A stretch of 26,456 nucleotides of DNA from Deltaproteobacteria bacterium. GTDB lineage: Bacteria; Desulfobacterota; JAENJC01. The position numbers and the translations under genes were made by a program. The notes beneath the pieces were generated by a model. The model was not told the DNA's origin. It saw only the letters and a list, made by a program, of their open reading frames with translations, and did no database searches. Location of the stretch: the NCBI GenBank assembly GCA_016208525.1, contig JACQYJ010000141.1:1-26456 (forward strand). Direction: 5' to 3'. Positions 13,271-21,765 of this stretch are shown one piece after another. Position 1 is the first letter of the stretch. Each line of letters opens with the position of its first letter.

Positions 13271-13706
13271 TCTCATCTTTGTGTCTTTGCGGCAAAGATG
13301 GTATCTTCTCTGCTATCTTGTCAAGAATGCCGTTTATAAATGCCCCGGAGTCCTCCGAGCCAAATTTCTTCCCCACATCTATGGCCTCATTTATGGTGAC
13401 CGTAGTCGGGATATCTTTCCTGTACAGCATCTCATAAACGGCAATCCTCAGAACATTCCTGTCCACCACAGGCATCCTGCTCAACCTCCAGTTGGAGGAA
13501 GTCTCTTCTACAAACCTGTCAATCTCCTCATTATGTTCAAAGGCGCCCCTTACAAGCTCCTCGCAAAAATCCCTGGTATCCTCAGAAGGCAGTTCTTCCC
13601 GCGTCTTCCAGAAGGCCCTGATCGCCTCATCCACTCCGGTTTTGACCAGGTCAAGCTGGAACAGCATCTGGAGGGCAAGCTCACGCCCCTTTCTCCGACT
13701 ACTCAT
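13266..13706 (-). CDS. nusB: Transcription antitermination factor NusB
   Basis: A 146-residue all-helical protein of NusB length. Family features: the RRKGRELALQMLFQLDL start, FCEELVRGAFEHNEEID in the middle, and VDRNVLRIAVYEMLYRKDIP followed by TINEAIDVGKKFGSEDSGAFINGILDKI. NusB with NusE/S10 binds boxA RNA in rRNA leaders. The start is the ATG at 13706 (MSSRRKG); an upstream TTG frame of 15 residues is not family-like. The stop codon and the last codons sit in the end of a MITE-like repeat. ribH, the common neighbour, is not here. Confidence 0.95.
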   Translation of the reverse strand: MSSRRKGRELALQMLFQLDLVKTGVDEAIRAFWKTREELPSEDTRDFCEELVRGAFEHNEEIDRFVEETSSNWRLSRMPVVDRNVLRIAVYEMLYRKDIPTTVTINEAIDVGKKFGSEDSGAFINGILDKIAEKIPSLPQRHKDET

Positions 13707-13723
13707 GGCAAACCAGAAAACCT

Positions 13724-13840
13724 CTAACCACGGAGTACACCGAGAAAACATTGAGCAGCACAGAGAAAGAATGATTAATATTTAAGAAAAGTCTCTGTGT
13801 CTCTCTGATAAAACTCTGTGACCTCTGTGGTTCAAGCAGT
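13724..13840. repeat. CACAGAG/CTCTGTG palindromic repeat between asd and nusB
   Basis: The spacer holds AACCACGGAGTACACCGAG on the left and ACTCTGTGACCTCTGTGGTT on the right, an imperfect inverted pair with about 70 nt between. It belongs to the same family as 14978-15067. Confidence 0.6.
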
Positions 13841-13858
13841 TTTGCAAGTGTTTCGTTA

Positions 13859-14941
13859 TTATAAATATTTTTCAATCAGAATCTCCGCAATCTGAACCGC
13901 ATTCAATGCGGCCCCTTTTCTTATGTTGTCCGCCACAATCCACATGTTTATGCCGTTTTTAATAGATTCGTCCTCCCTTATTCTTCCCACAAAGGTCTCA
14001 TCGCAACCTGCTGCATCAATGGGCATAGGATAAGCCTTCTTAGCCGGGTCATCCACGACCTTCACGCCAGGGGCCTTTTTCAGTATCTTTTTTACCTCAT
14101 CAGCGGCGATCTTTTTGGCAGTCTCGATATTTACAGACTCGGAATGAGAGTAGAACACAGGTACCCTGACAGTAGTGGCGGTGACCTTTATTGAATCATC
14201 CTCCATGATCTTCTTTGTCTCGTTCACCATCTTCATCTCTTCCTTGGTGTAGGCATTATCAAGAAAGGAGTCTATCTGTGGAATGAGGTTAAATGCTATC
14301 GGATGCGCGAAAACAGACGGCTTCAGATCCCTTCCGCTAAGAAGGTCTGCGGTCTGATGGGCCAGCTCCTCCATCGCCTCCTTCCCTGCGCCAGATGCAG
14401 CCTGGTATGTTGAAACAACCACCCTTTTTATCTTCGCGACGTCATGTATAGGCTTGAGCGCCACAACCATCTGGATGGTGGAGCAGTTCGGATTGGCAAT
14501 GATCCCTTTTTTCTTATATCCGGCTATTGCATGAGGGTTCACCTCAGGGACAACAAGTGGGACATCCTTATCCATCCTGAACTGGCTTGTATTGTCTATA
14601 ACGACGCAACCGGCCTTTGCCGCTATAGGCGCATAAATCGCGGAAACGGAGGCGCCAGGCGAAAACAGGGCGATATCAATGCCCTTAAAGGAGTCCTTCT
14701 TCAACTCCTCCACCTTTACCTTCTTGCCATTGAACGTAAGCTTGGCGCCGGCAGATCTTTCTGAGGCCAGAAGCTTCAGCTCGTTTACTGGAAAACCTCT
14801 CTCCTCAAGTATTTGAATCATCTCGGCGCCAACCGCTCCGGTGGCCCCCACAACAGCCACATTAAAAAGCCTCTTTCCTTTTGATGCGGTCTTTTTCCCG
14901 GGGACAGCCTTTGTTTGTGCCTTCTTTTTCGTCACTGCCAT
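13859..14941 (-). CDS. asd: Aspartate-semialdehyde dehydrogenase
   Basis: A 360-residue NADP-dependent enzyme that reduces aspartyl phosphate to aspartate semialdehyde, the branch point to Lys, Met, Thr and diaminopimelate. Visible: VAVVGATGAVGAEM Rossmann loop (28-41), NPNCSTIQMV with the catalytic cysteine at residue 153, and RVPVFYSHSESVNIE near 250-264. The ATG at 14941 is preceded by AAGGAGG. Compared with family members that begin directly at the Rossmann strand, there is an extra Lys/Ala-rich N-terminus (KKKAQTKAVPGKKTASKGKR). It lies downstream of pheT, separated by a repeat. Confidence 0.95.
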   Translation of the reverse strand: MAVTKKKAQTKAVPGKKTASKGKRLFNVAVVGATGAVGAEMIQILEERGFPVNELKLLASERSAGAKLTFNGKKVKVEELKKDSFKGIDIALFSPGASVSAIYAPIAAKAGCVVIDNTSQFRMDKDVPLVVPEVNPHAIAGYKKKGIIANPNCSTIQMVVALKPIHDVAKIKRVVVSTYQAASGAGKEAMEELAHQTADLLSGRDLKPSVFAHPIAFNLIPQIDSFLDNAYTKEEMKMVNETKKIMEDDSIKVTATTVRVPVFYSHSESVNIETAKKIAADEVKKILKKAPGVKVVDDPAKKAYPMPIDAAGCDETFVGRIREDESIKNGINMWIVADNIRKGAALNAVQIAEILIEKYL

Positions 14942-14977
14942 ATCGCCTCCTTCTGATCTCTCTCGTATTGTCAAAAT

Positions 14978-15067
14978 CTAACCACAGAGAACACAGAGAA
15001 CAGCTTTAATATCAGGGAGTTACAGATCGTTTTGTTCCCTCCCCTCTGTGCCCTCTGTGGTTTGCAG
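14978..15067. repeat. Palindromic CACAGAG repeat between pheT and asd
   Basis: AACCACAGAGAACACAGAG on the left and CTCTGTGCCCTCTGTGGTTT on the right form an almost perfect 19-bp inverted pair across about 50 nt. It could fold as a long hairpin in the pheT-asd transcript. Same family as at 13724 and 22345. Confidence 0.75.
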
Positions 15068-15077
15068 TTTTCAGTTT

Positions 15078-17474
15078 TCATAAAACTTTTGACAGTACCT
15101 CCCTTAAAGCCCCGCCCACCACATCCTTTACGGCAGCAAGAACTTTCTCATGCAGTATGTTCACCTCTTCTTCCCTTAACGTCCTGTCATTGGCCTGATA
15201 CCTGATGGAATAGGCCATGCTCTTCTTTCCATCAGGGACATGTCTCCCCTGATAAAGGTCAAACAGAAATAGTTCAGTAATAAGCGGGTCTACATCCTTA
15301 ATTGCCTTATAAACCCTCTCAGCAGGGACATCGTCATCCAGGACAATGGCAATGTCTCTGGAAACAGCAGGGAATTTCGGGATATGGGCAAAACAAACAG
15401 ACCTCTTCAACTCCATGAGAGGCTTCAGCTCTATTTCAAACACATACGCCCTTCCCTTTATATCAAACCTCTCCATGACTTCAGGGTGTACTTCACCCAG
15501 GACGCCTGCATACTGGTCGTTTACCTCCACAGTTGCCGACTTGCCTGGATGGAGATACAGGATAGTCTCATTGAGAGCAAATACTGCTGATAACCCCATA
15601 CCGTCTAAGAGATTTTCCACAACCCCTTTAACATCAAAGAAATCCAGCTCTTCAGCCGGAAGGTTCCATCTCTTCCCATACCTGAGTCCGGTCATGAACC
15701 CTGTAACAACCATCCTTTCGCCTCTGTCGTCGCCGCAAAACGGGAAGACCCTTCCTATCTCAAAGAAACGCAGGTCTTCATTCTGGCGACTAAGGTTCCT
15801 TCCAACAACCTCAAGGAGCGACGGGATTATGGTTGTCCTCATCACAGACTGTTCTTCGCTTATCGGGTTTAAAAGCCTTAGAGGTTCCGCGTCAGAGGGG
15901 AGGAATGGTGAAATAAGCTTTGGAGACAGAAAGCCGTATGTCACAGCCTCGAAAAAACCCATACCCAACATGGCTCCCCTGAGCCTGTCCTCCAATATCC
16001 CTTTTTTATTCTTTTCTCCAGCCCTTGCCTCGACCTTCGGATATGTAACAGGTATGATGTCGTAACCTTTCAGCCTCGCCACCTCTTCTATGAGGTCTAT
16101 CTCCCTGGTCAGGTCAACCCTGAAGGTAGGCGGAGTAACCATGATCCGCTCTCTATCTATTTCTTTTACAGCAAGTCCAAGTCCATTAAATCCATAGACA
16201 ACCGAATCCATGTCCAGGTCTACCCCAAGAATGGACTTTGCCCTGCCCAGCCTCATCTCTATATTTACAGGGTTTATCTTATTCGGGTATATATCTGTGA
16301 CCCCTGAAGAAGCATTTCCACCGGCTATCTCCAGTATAAGTTCAACCGCCCTGTTCGAGGCATGAAGAACGCCGTTAGGGTCAACCCCTCTCTCAAAACG
16401 ATGAGATGACTCAGTATGCAGTCCAAACCTCTTGGAGGCCTTCCTCACGATGGATGGCTTGAAATAGGCGCTCTCAAGGAGGATATCTGTGGTTATCTCT
16501 GAGACCTCTGACCCCATTCCTCCCATCAATCCTGCAATGGCCAACGGTTTTTCGTTGTCTGCAATTATCAATGTTTCGCTGCCAAGAGACCTTTCTATGC
16601 CGTCGAGGGTCGTTATCTTTTCCTCTTCAGATGCCATTCTTACTACAATCCTGCCGCCAGACAGGCGGTTCAGGTCAAAGGCGTGGAGCGGCTGACCTGT
16701 CTCCAGCATTACATAGTTTGTCACATCAACCACATTGTTGATAGTTCTGATCCCCGACGCCTCAAGCCTCCTCTTCATCCATAAGGGGGACTGGCCGATC
16801 TTGATTCCGTTAACCACTCTTCCAGTATACCTTGGGCAGGCATCGGAATCCAGCGCCTCTACAGATACGGATAGAGTATCAAAAACGTCTCCGGCTGAAT
16901 CTGTCTTTGGCCTCTTCAGCGCCGATCCGGTAAGGGCGGCCACCTCCCGAGCAATACCTGTAACTGAAAGGCAGTCGCTCCTGTTTGGAGTAATGTTTAT
17001 ATCAAATACGGTATCATCCAGCATAAGGGCCTTCGCAAAAGGAGTTCCAGGAGTTAACGTATCCTGCAGGATCATGAGACCCGAGGACTCCCTGGCAAGG
17101 CCAAGCTCAACCTCGGAACAGAGCATGCCTTCAGAGACCTCGCCCCTTATCTTGCTCTTAACAATTTTTGTACCGTTGGGAAGGTGTGCGCCAGGAAGGG
17201 CCAGGGCAACCAGGTCTCCCTCCTTCATATTCTTTGCGCCGCAGACAATCGAATGGATTTTATCGCCTGTGCTTACCGAGCAGAGGGTAAGCCTGTCGGC
17301 ATTCGGGTGGGGATTCATGGAGAGTATCCGGGCAACAACCACATTATCAAGCCCTTCTCCAAGCCTGGAGATGCCCTCCACCTCCAGACCTGCGGTTATC
17401 AATGTCTCTGCAAGTCTCTCAGGAGAGATATCTATGTCAACGAAATCACTTAGCCAGTTCAGGGATATCTTCAT
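15078..17474 (-). CDS. pheT: Phenylalanine-tRNA ligase beta subunit
   Basis: A 798-residue bacterial PheT of usual length. Domain order from N-terminus: MKISLNWLSDFV start, a tRNA-binding EMAP-like domain (about 40-150, VVVARILSMNPHPNADRL), the B3/B4 editing domain (about 210-385, with RTINNVVDVTNYVMLETGQPLHAFD), the B5 domain (about 405-475), the catalytic-like core, and the anticodon-binding FDX-ACB domain (705-798, FPAVSRDIAIVLDDDV and LFLFDLYQGRHVPDGKKSMAYSI). With PheS it forms the a2b2 enzyme that charges tRNA-Phe and edits Tyr-tRNA-Phe. It follows pheS after a 43-nt spacer that contains a strong palindrome. The ribosome site is weak. Confidence 0.97.
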   Translation of the reverse strand: MKISLNWLSDFVDIDISPERLAETLITAGLEVEGISRLGEGLDNVVVARILSMNPHPNADRLTLCSVSTGDKIHSIVCGAKNMKEGDLVALALPGAHLPNGTKIVKSKIRGEVSEGMLCSEVELGLARESSGLMILQDTLTPGTPFAKALMLDDTVFDINITPNRSDCLSVTGIAREVAALTGSALKRPKTDSAGDVFDTLSVSVEALDSDACPRYTGRVVNGIKIGQSPLWMKRRLEASGIRTINNVVDVTNYVMLETGQPLHAFDLNRLSGGRIVVRMASEEEKITTLDGIERSLGSETLIIADNEKPLAIAGLMGGMGSEVSEITTDILLESAYFKPSIVRKASKRFGLHTESSHRFERGVDPNGVLHASNRAVELILEIAGGNASSGVTDIYPNKINPVNIEMRLGRAKSILGVDLDMDSVVYGFNGLGLAVKEIDRERIMVTPPTFRVDLTREIDLIEEVARLKGYDIIPVTYPKVEARAGEKNKKGILEDRLRGAMLGMGFFEAVTYGFLSPKLISPFLPSDAEPLRLLNPISEEQSVMRTTIIPSLLEVVGRNLSRQNEDLRFFEIGRVFPFCGDDRGERMVVTGFMTGLRYGKRWNLPAEELDFFDVKGVVENLLDGMGLSAVFALNETILYLHPGKSATVEVNDQYAGVLGEVHPEVMERFDIKGRAYVFEIELKPLMELKRSVCFAHIPKFPAVSRDIAIVLDDDVPAERVYKAIKDVDPLITELFLFDLYQGRHVPDGKKSMAYSIRYQANDRTLREEEVNILHEKVLAAVKDVVGGALREVLSKVL

Positions 17475-17487
17475 AATTGGGTATTTT

Positions 17488-17516
17488 GTAGGGGCGGGTT
17501 TTAAACCCGCCCCTAC
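17488..17516. repeat. 14-bp palindrome between pheS and pheT
   Basis: GTAGGGGCGGGTTT and its reverse complement flank a single T. In RNA it would form a very stable G+C-rich hairpin right between pheS and the pheT start. It lacks a U-run, so it looks like a dispersed repeat rather than a terminator. It could stabilise or separate the two messages. Confidence 0.85.
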
Positions 17517-17517
17517 G

Positions 17518-18534
17518 TTAAAATTGATTTAAGAACCTTATGTCATTCTCAAAAAACAGTCTTATGTCGTTTATCTTGTATTTAAGCATGGCGATCCTCT
17601 CTATCCCCATGCCGAAGGCAAAACCGGTATATATCTCAGGGTCGTATTTCACAAAACCGAATACGGCCGGGTCCACCATCCCGCAACCCATAATCTCAAG
17701 CCACCCTGTGCCTGAGCAGACCCTGCACCCGTCACCTCTGCAAAGAACACACTGGATATCTACCTCTGCAGACGGTTCTGTAAAAGGGAAGAAGCTCGGC
17801 CTGAACCTTAACGACACGTCTTCTCCAAACATCTCGCCAACGAAGGTCTTAAGTATACCTTTGAGGTCTCCAAAGGATATCCCCTTGTCTACTATAAGTC
17901 CTTCTACCTGATGAAACATTGGAGAATGGGTGACATCGGAGTCACACCTGTAAACTGCTCCTGGAGCGATGATCCTTATCGGAGGGGCCTGTCTCTCCAT
18001 TGTCCTTATCTGAACAGGTGAGGTATGGGTTCTGAGGACAATATCTTCGGATATATAGAAGGTATCCTGCATGTCCCTGGCTGGATGGTCTCTGGGAATA
18101 TTCAGGGCCTCAAAATTGTAGTAATCGGTCTCTATCTCCGGGCCGTCAGCGACGGAAAAACCTATCCTTGTGAATATACCGACTACCTCATCCATCACAA
18201 TGGAAAGAGGATGCCTTTTCCCGACCAATACCCTTCTGCCGGGGAGAGTTATATCAACCTTCTCCTTCTTTAGAGAATCCAAAGTGGCGCTCTTCTTTAT
18301 CGAGAGGAGCCTCCTGGTAAACGCATCCTCCAGGGTATCTTTTACAACATTTACAAGCTGTCCAAAGGCTGGGCGCTCAGACGGAGAAAGGCTCCCCATC
18401 TCCTTCATGATCGCCGTGATCTCACCCTTCTTTCCGAGATAACGGGCCTTTACAGAGATCAGCTCCTGGTCGTCAGGGGCTTTATCTATAAGGACAAGGG
18501 CCTCTTCCTTAAGCCTTTCAAGACTTCCCTTCAT
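17518..18534 (-). CDS. pheS: Phenylalanine-tRNA ligase alpha subunit
   Basis: A 338-residue catalytic subunit. It has the N-terminal coiled coil (about 1-85), RVLVGKRHPLS and FNIPRDHPARDMQDTFY-like active-site entry (FEALNIPRDHPA), RTHTSPVQIRTM, motif 2 PMFHQVEGLIVD, CVLCRGDGCRVCSGTGW (a four-cysteine knuckle), and motif 3 GFAFGMGIERIAMLKY. I take the ATG at 18534, one nt after the rplT stop (TAAgATG), giving family length; a TTG at 18558 would overlap rplT by 23 nt. The coupling to rplT is unusually tight and the Shine-Dalgarno is poor, so pheS translation may depend on rplT termination. Confidence 0.97.
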   Translation of the reverse strand: MKGSLERLKEEALVLIDKAPDDQELISVKARYLGKKGEITAIMKEMGSLSPSERPAFGQLVNVVKDTLEDAFTRRLLSIKKSATLDSLKKEKVDITLPGRRVLVGKRHPLSIVMDEVVGIFTRIGFSVADGPEIETDYYNFEALNIPRDHPARDMQDTFYISEDIVLRTHTSPVQIRTMERQAPPIRIIAPGAVYRCDSDVTHSPMFHQVEGLIVDKGISFGDLKGILKTFVGEMFGEDVSLRFRPSFFPFTEPSAEVDIQCVLCRGDGCRVCSGTGWLEIMGCGMVDPAVFGFVKYDPEIYTGFAFGMGIERIAMLKYKINDIRLFFENDIRFLNQF

Positions 18535-18535
18535 C

Positions 18536-18892
18536 TTATTTAGTGTTTTCTTTGGCAATAGTTATGAGCCTGGAAAAACCAGCAGGATCATTTACACAGA
18601 GGTCGGCCAGAACCTTCCTGTCAAGATCTACACCGCCTTTTTTCAGGCCGGCTATGAACTTGCTGTATGAAAGGTCGGCCATCCTCACAGCCGCGTTAAT
18701 CCTTGTGATCCAGAGGGCCCTGAACTCTCTCTTCTTGACCTTCCTGTCCCTGAATGCATAATTAAGACCTTTATCAATGGTCTCCATTGCGGTCTTCAGA
18801 CGTATCCTTCTGCTGCTATAAAAACCCTTTGCTAACTTAAGTATCGCTTTTCTCTTGTTTTTACCTTTAGGTCCTCTTTTTACTCTGGGCAT
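18536..18892 (-). CDS. rplT: 50S ribosomal protein L20
   Basis: A 118-residue basic protein with the L20 start MPRVKRGPKGKNKRKAIL, the KGFYSSRRIRLKTAMETIDK helix and RALWITRINAAVRMADLSYS in the globular part. It binds 23S rRNA early in 50S assembly, and in many bacteria it also represses its own operon. Here it follows rpmI after 52 nt and abuts pheS. Confidence 0.98.
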   Translation of the reverse strand: MPRVKRGPKGKNKRKAILKLAKGFYSSRRIRLKTAMETIDKGLNYAFRDRKVKKREFRALWITRINAAVRMADLSYSKFIAGLKKGGVDLDRKVLADLCVNDPAGFSRLITIAKENTK

Positions 18893-18944
18893 TTCATTAC
18901 TCCTTGATTAATTTTCGTCCTTCATCCTTCCACCTTCATCCTTT

Positions 18945-19142
18945 TTAAAGATACGGCATCAACCTCTTTATGTTCTTTTCATCCACTTTTGCAACAAGAC
19001 CGCCCTTCCTAAGTCCCCTCTTTCTTGAGGTAGTCTTGCTTGTAAGGATATGTCTGGTGTTGGCCTTGCTCCTCTTTAACTTTCCTGACGCCGTCAGTTT
19101 AAACCTTTTGGCGGCCCCTCTATTCGTCTTAAGTTTTGGCAT
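18945..19142 (-). CDS. rpmI: 50S ribosomal protein L35
   Basis: A 65-residue L35 (MPKLKTNRGAAKRFKLTASG, then KRSKANTRHILTSKTTSRKRGLRK and the LPYL-like end KRLMPYL). Length and sequence are canonical. GGAGGG lies just upstream of ATG. It is the third gene of the thrS-infC-rpmI-rplT operon. Confidence 0.97.
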   Translation of the reverse strand: MPKLKTNRGAAKRFKLTASGKLKRSKANTRHILTSKTTSRKRGLRKGGLVAKVDEKNIKRLMPYL

Positions 19143-19235
19143 ATGCCCTCCTTTGTTAGCTATCAGCCATCAGCAGTCAGGTATCAGCCTTTGATTTAGC
19201 TGAAGGCTGAAAGCAGATTGCTGAATGCCTGTTTT

Positions 19236-19748
19236 TTATTTTTTTGGTGCAATAATCATCGTCATGTTCCTTCCTTCCTGCCTGGGAGACTGCTCAATCA
19301 CGCCATGGTCCTTTACCATCTCTGCCATCCTGTCAAGTAGCGCCCTTCCAAATTCAGTATGGGCCATCTCCCTGCCTCTGAATAAGACCGTAACCTTCGC
19401 CTTGTTGCCGTCTTCCAGAAACCTGAGCACATGCTTGAATTTAAACTGGAAGTCATGCTCCTCAGTCTTAGGCCCGAGCTTTACCTCTTTAACAAGGACC
19501 ACGCTCTGCTTCTTCTTAGCCTCGTGGCTCTTCTTGCTCTGCTGGTATTTAAACTTCCCGTAGTCCATGATCCGACATACCGGCGGAGCCGCCCCTGGAG
19601 ATATCTCCACCAGGTCCAGCCCCTCGGCCTCAGCCGCAGTCAGTGCGTCCCTTACGCTCATGATGCCGAGCTGTCCCCCGTCACTTCCCAGCACCCTGAT
19701 CTCCGAAGCCCTTATCATCCTGTTGATTCTTACTGTGTCCTTAGCGAT
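19236..19748 (-). CDS. infC: Translation initiation factor IF-3 with AUC start
   Basis: The first ATG (19718) would remove the conserved N-terminal residues. Extending upstream in frame gives I-A-K-D-T-V-R-I-N-R before MIRASEIRVLGSDGGQLG, which is the normal IF-3 start. The codon there is ATC (19746-19748), placed 7 nt after AGGAGGT; no ATG, GTG or TTG fits. IF-3 uses non-canonical AUU/AUC/AUA starts in other bacteria because IF-3 itself rejects them, giving autoregulation. From this start the protein has 170 residues, close to the usual length, with the N- and C-domain motifs (PPVCRIMDYGKFKYQQSKK; FQFKFKHVLRFLEDGNKAKVTVLFRGREM) intact. Confidence 0.95.
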   Translation of the reverse strand: MAKDTVRINRMIRASEIRVLGSDGGQLGIMSVRDALTAAEAEGLDLVEISPGAAPPVCRIMDYGKFKYQQSKKSHEAKKKQSVVLVKEVKLGPKTEEHDFQFKFKHVLRFLEDGNKAKVTVLFRGREMAHTEFGRALLDRMAEMVKDHGVIEQSPRQEGRNMTMIIAPKK

Positions 19749-19756
19749 ATGTGTTA
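19749..19756 (-). promoter_or_regulatory. Strong Shine-Dalgarno placing the infC AUC start
   Basis: The minus-strand string GGAGGTAACACAT precedes ATC. The spacing of 7 nt from AGGAGGT to ATC is optimal, while the ATG at 19718 has no nearby ribosome site. This decides the start. The Shine-Dalgarno itself occupies about 19756-19762, immediately upstream of the spacer given here. Confidence 0.8.
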
Positions 19757-19838
19757 CCTCCTGTTATTCAATATAAGGCTGAGGGCTGAAGGCTAAAGGA
19801 TGAATTTAAAGTATCATTCATCCCTCATCCTTCATCCT

Positions 19839-21563
19839 TCATCCTTTACGCATACTCTCTTCTTTAATCATCGCCACAAAGCCGTCCATATCCATAAACC
19901 CAATATCCTCTGCGCTCCTCTTCCTGACGGCGACACCTTCATTTTCCATCTCCTTCTCCCCGACAACAAGCATATATGGGACCTTCTGCATCTGCGCCTC
20001 GCGAATCTTATACCCTATCTTCTCGTTCCTCTTATCCAGCTCCGCCCTTATCCCGGCCTTCCTCAGTTTATCAAGGACGCCGTCTGCATAAGCAATCTGC
20101 TTGTCTGTTATGGTCATCACCAAAGCCTGAACAGGGGAAAGCCAGGTCGGAAAGGCCCCTGCATAATGCTCTATGAGTACCCCAAAGAACCGTTCAAGGG
20201 AACCCATAAGGGCCCTGTGTATCATTATAGGCCTGTGCCTCTTGCTGTCCTCGCCTATATAGTTCACATCAAACTTTTCAGGGAGGTTGAAGTCCACCTG
20301 GATAGTTGAACACTGCCAGGAACGTCCGATGGAGTCCTTTATCTTCAGGTCTATCTTCGGGCCGTAAAAGGCCCCGCCTCCCTCATCAACCTTGTATGAA
20401 AGGTTGTGCCTCTCAAGCCCTTCCTTAAGAGCCTCTGTCGCCTCATCCCACACTGCGGGCTCGCCTACAAACTTCTCAGGCATGGTTGAGAGGTATGCCT
20501 CGAACTCGCTGAATCCAAACGTCCTTAGTATATAAAGGACAAATTCAATGACCCTGTCAATCTCTGACCCAAGCTGTTCGCGGGTGCAGTATATATGGGC
20601 GTCATCCTGGGTGAACCCCCTGACCCTCATAAGGCCGTGCAGAACTCCCGACCTTTCAAACCTGTATACAGTGCCCAACTCCGCCAGCCTTATCGGAAGG
20701 TCCCTGTAACTCTTCATGGATGAGTTATAGATCATGATATGGAAAGGGCAGTTCATAGGCTTGAGCTCGTACTCGACCCCCTCTACATCCATGGGAGAGT
20801 ACATGTTCTCCCTGTAAAAATCCCAGTGCCCGCTCTGCTTCCAGAGGTCAAGCCTGGCTACATGGGGTGTAAACACCAGCTCATATCCTGCCTTGTAATG
20901 CTCATCCCTCCAGAAGTCTTCTATAGCCTTCCTGATCCTCGCGCCCTTTGGATGCCACAGGACAAGCCCTCCGCCGGCCTCGTCGTTTATGCTGAAGAGG
21001 TCAAGCTCCTTTCCAAGCTTCCTGTGATCCCTCTTCTTAGCCTCGTCGAGCTTGTCAAGATGGGCCTTCAGTTCATCCTTGTTAAGGAATGCCGTTCCAT
21101 AGACCCTCTGAAGCATCTTGTTCTTTTCATCACCGCGCCAGTATGCGCCGGCAATGGACAAGAGCTTGAATGCCTTTGCCTTTCCGGTATACCGAAGATG
21201 CGGGCCGCGGCAGAGGTCAACGAAATCTCCCTGTTCGTAGACAGAAAAGGTCTCATCAGGGAAACCGGCTATCAGCTCCAGCTTGTAATCCTCGCCTTTC
21301 TCTTTAAAGAGCCTGATGGCATCAATTCTCAAAAGCTCCTTCCTCACAATTGGGAGGTTGCGCTTTACGATCTCGGCCATCCTCTTCTCTATGGCGTGAA
21401 GATCTTCGGGCGTAAAGGGCCTGTCAAAGTCGAAGTCGTAATAGAACCCCTCCGGAATGGCGGGGCCTATGGCAAGCAACGCCTTCGGATAAAGCTCTTT
21501 CACTGCCTGGGCAAGGATATGCGCAGAGCTGTGGCGTAATACCTCAATTTCCTCTGTACTCAA
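19839..21563 (-). CDS. thrS: Threonine-tRNA ligase without TGS domain
   Basis: A 574-residue class II enzyme from the start I prefer, a TTG at 21563 with GGAG 6 nt before it (MSTEEIEVLRHSSAHILAQA). The editing domain is complete: HSSAH and the DLCRGPHL cysteine/histidine pair. The catalytic zinc ligands are in MKPMNCPFH, RVRGFTQDDAHIYC and HRALMGSLERFFG, and the anticodon-binding domain follows (TITDKQIAYADGVLDKL). The N-terminal TGS domain of the standard 640-residue form is missing. The frame is open further upstream to 21674, where an ATG shares its A with the CCA end of a tRNA; those 37 extra residues are not TGS-like and extension beyond that is tRNA sequence. Confidence 0.94.
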   Translation of the reverse strand: MSTEEIEVLRHSSAHILAQAVKELYPKALLAIGPAIPEGFYYDFDFDRPFTPEDLHAIEKRMAEIVKRNLPIVRKELLRIDAIRLFKEKGEDYKLELIAGFPDETFSVYEQGDFVDLCRGPHLRYTGKAKAFKLLSIAGAYWRGDEKNKMLQRVYGTAFLNKDELKAHLDKLDEAKKRDHRKLGKELDLFSINDEAGGGLVLWHPKGARIRKAIEDFWRDEHYKAGYELVFTPHVARLDLWKQSGHWDFYRENMYSPMDVEGVEYELKPMNCPFHIMIYNSSMKSYRDLPIRLAELGTVYRFERSGVLHGLMRVRGFTQDDAHIYCTREQLGSEIDRVIEFVLYILRTFGFSEFEAYLSTMPEKFVGEPAVWDEATEALKEGLERHNLSYKVDEGGGAFYGPKIDLKIKDSIGRSWQCSTIQVDFNLPEKFDVNYIGEDSKRHRPIMIHRALMGSLERFFGVLIEHYAGAFPTWLSPVQALVMTITDKQIAYADGVLDKLRKAGIRAELDKRNEKIGYKIREAQMQKVPYMLVVGEKEMENEGVAVRKRSAEDIGFMDMDGFVAMIKEESMRKG

Positions 21564-21673
21564 AAAGATCTCCACTCTGGATAAACGGCCCGAACCCAAG
21601 ACGGGTGTAGGCGGCCGGTCATGAACATGCCGGCGCTTTTTTATATCAACCCTGACGGCTGACAGTTCTTTCA

Positions 21674-21748
21674 TGGTAGGCGCGGGCAGGATTGAACTGC
21701 CGACCCCTTCCGTGTCAGGGAAGTGCTCTCCCACTGAGCTACGCGCCT
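21674..21748 (-). tRNA. tRNA-Val (anticodon GAC)
   Basis: A 75-nt cloverleaf with encoded CCA: acceptor AGGCGCG/CGCGCCT (7 bp), D-arm GCTC/GAGC, anticodon arm CTTCC/GGAAG with loop CTGACAC (GAC at 21714-21716), a 5-nt variable loop, and T-arm GGCAG/CTGCC with TTCAATC. It is transcribed leftward just upstream of thrS from a near-consensus promoter, so processing should release it from the thrS message. Confidence 0.97.
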
Positions 21749-21765
21749 GAAAAAAACAAGGCTTT

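Noticed and set aside
15346..17532. Plus-strand frames (239 and 265 codons) opposite pheT
   Set aside because: Mirror frames of pheT; no start signals or recognisable domains.
20739..21539. 266-codon plus-strand frame opposite thrS
   Set aside because: Antisense to the conserved thrS coding region, with no motif.
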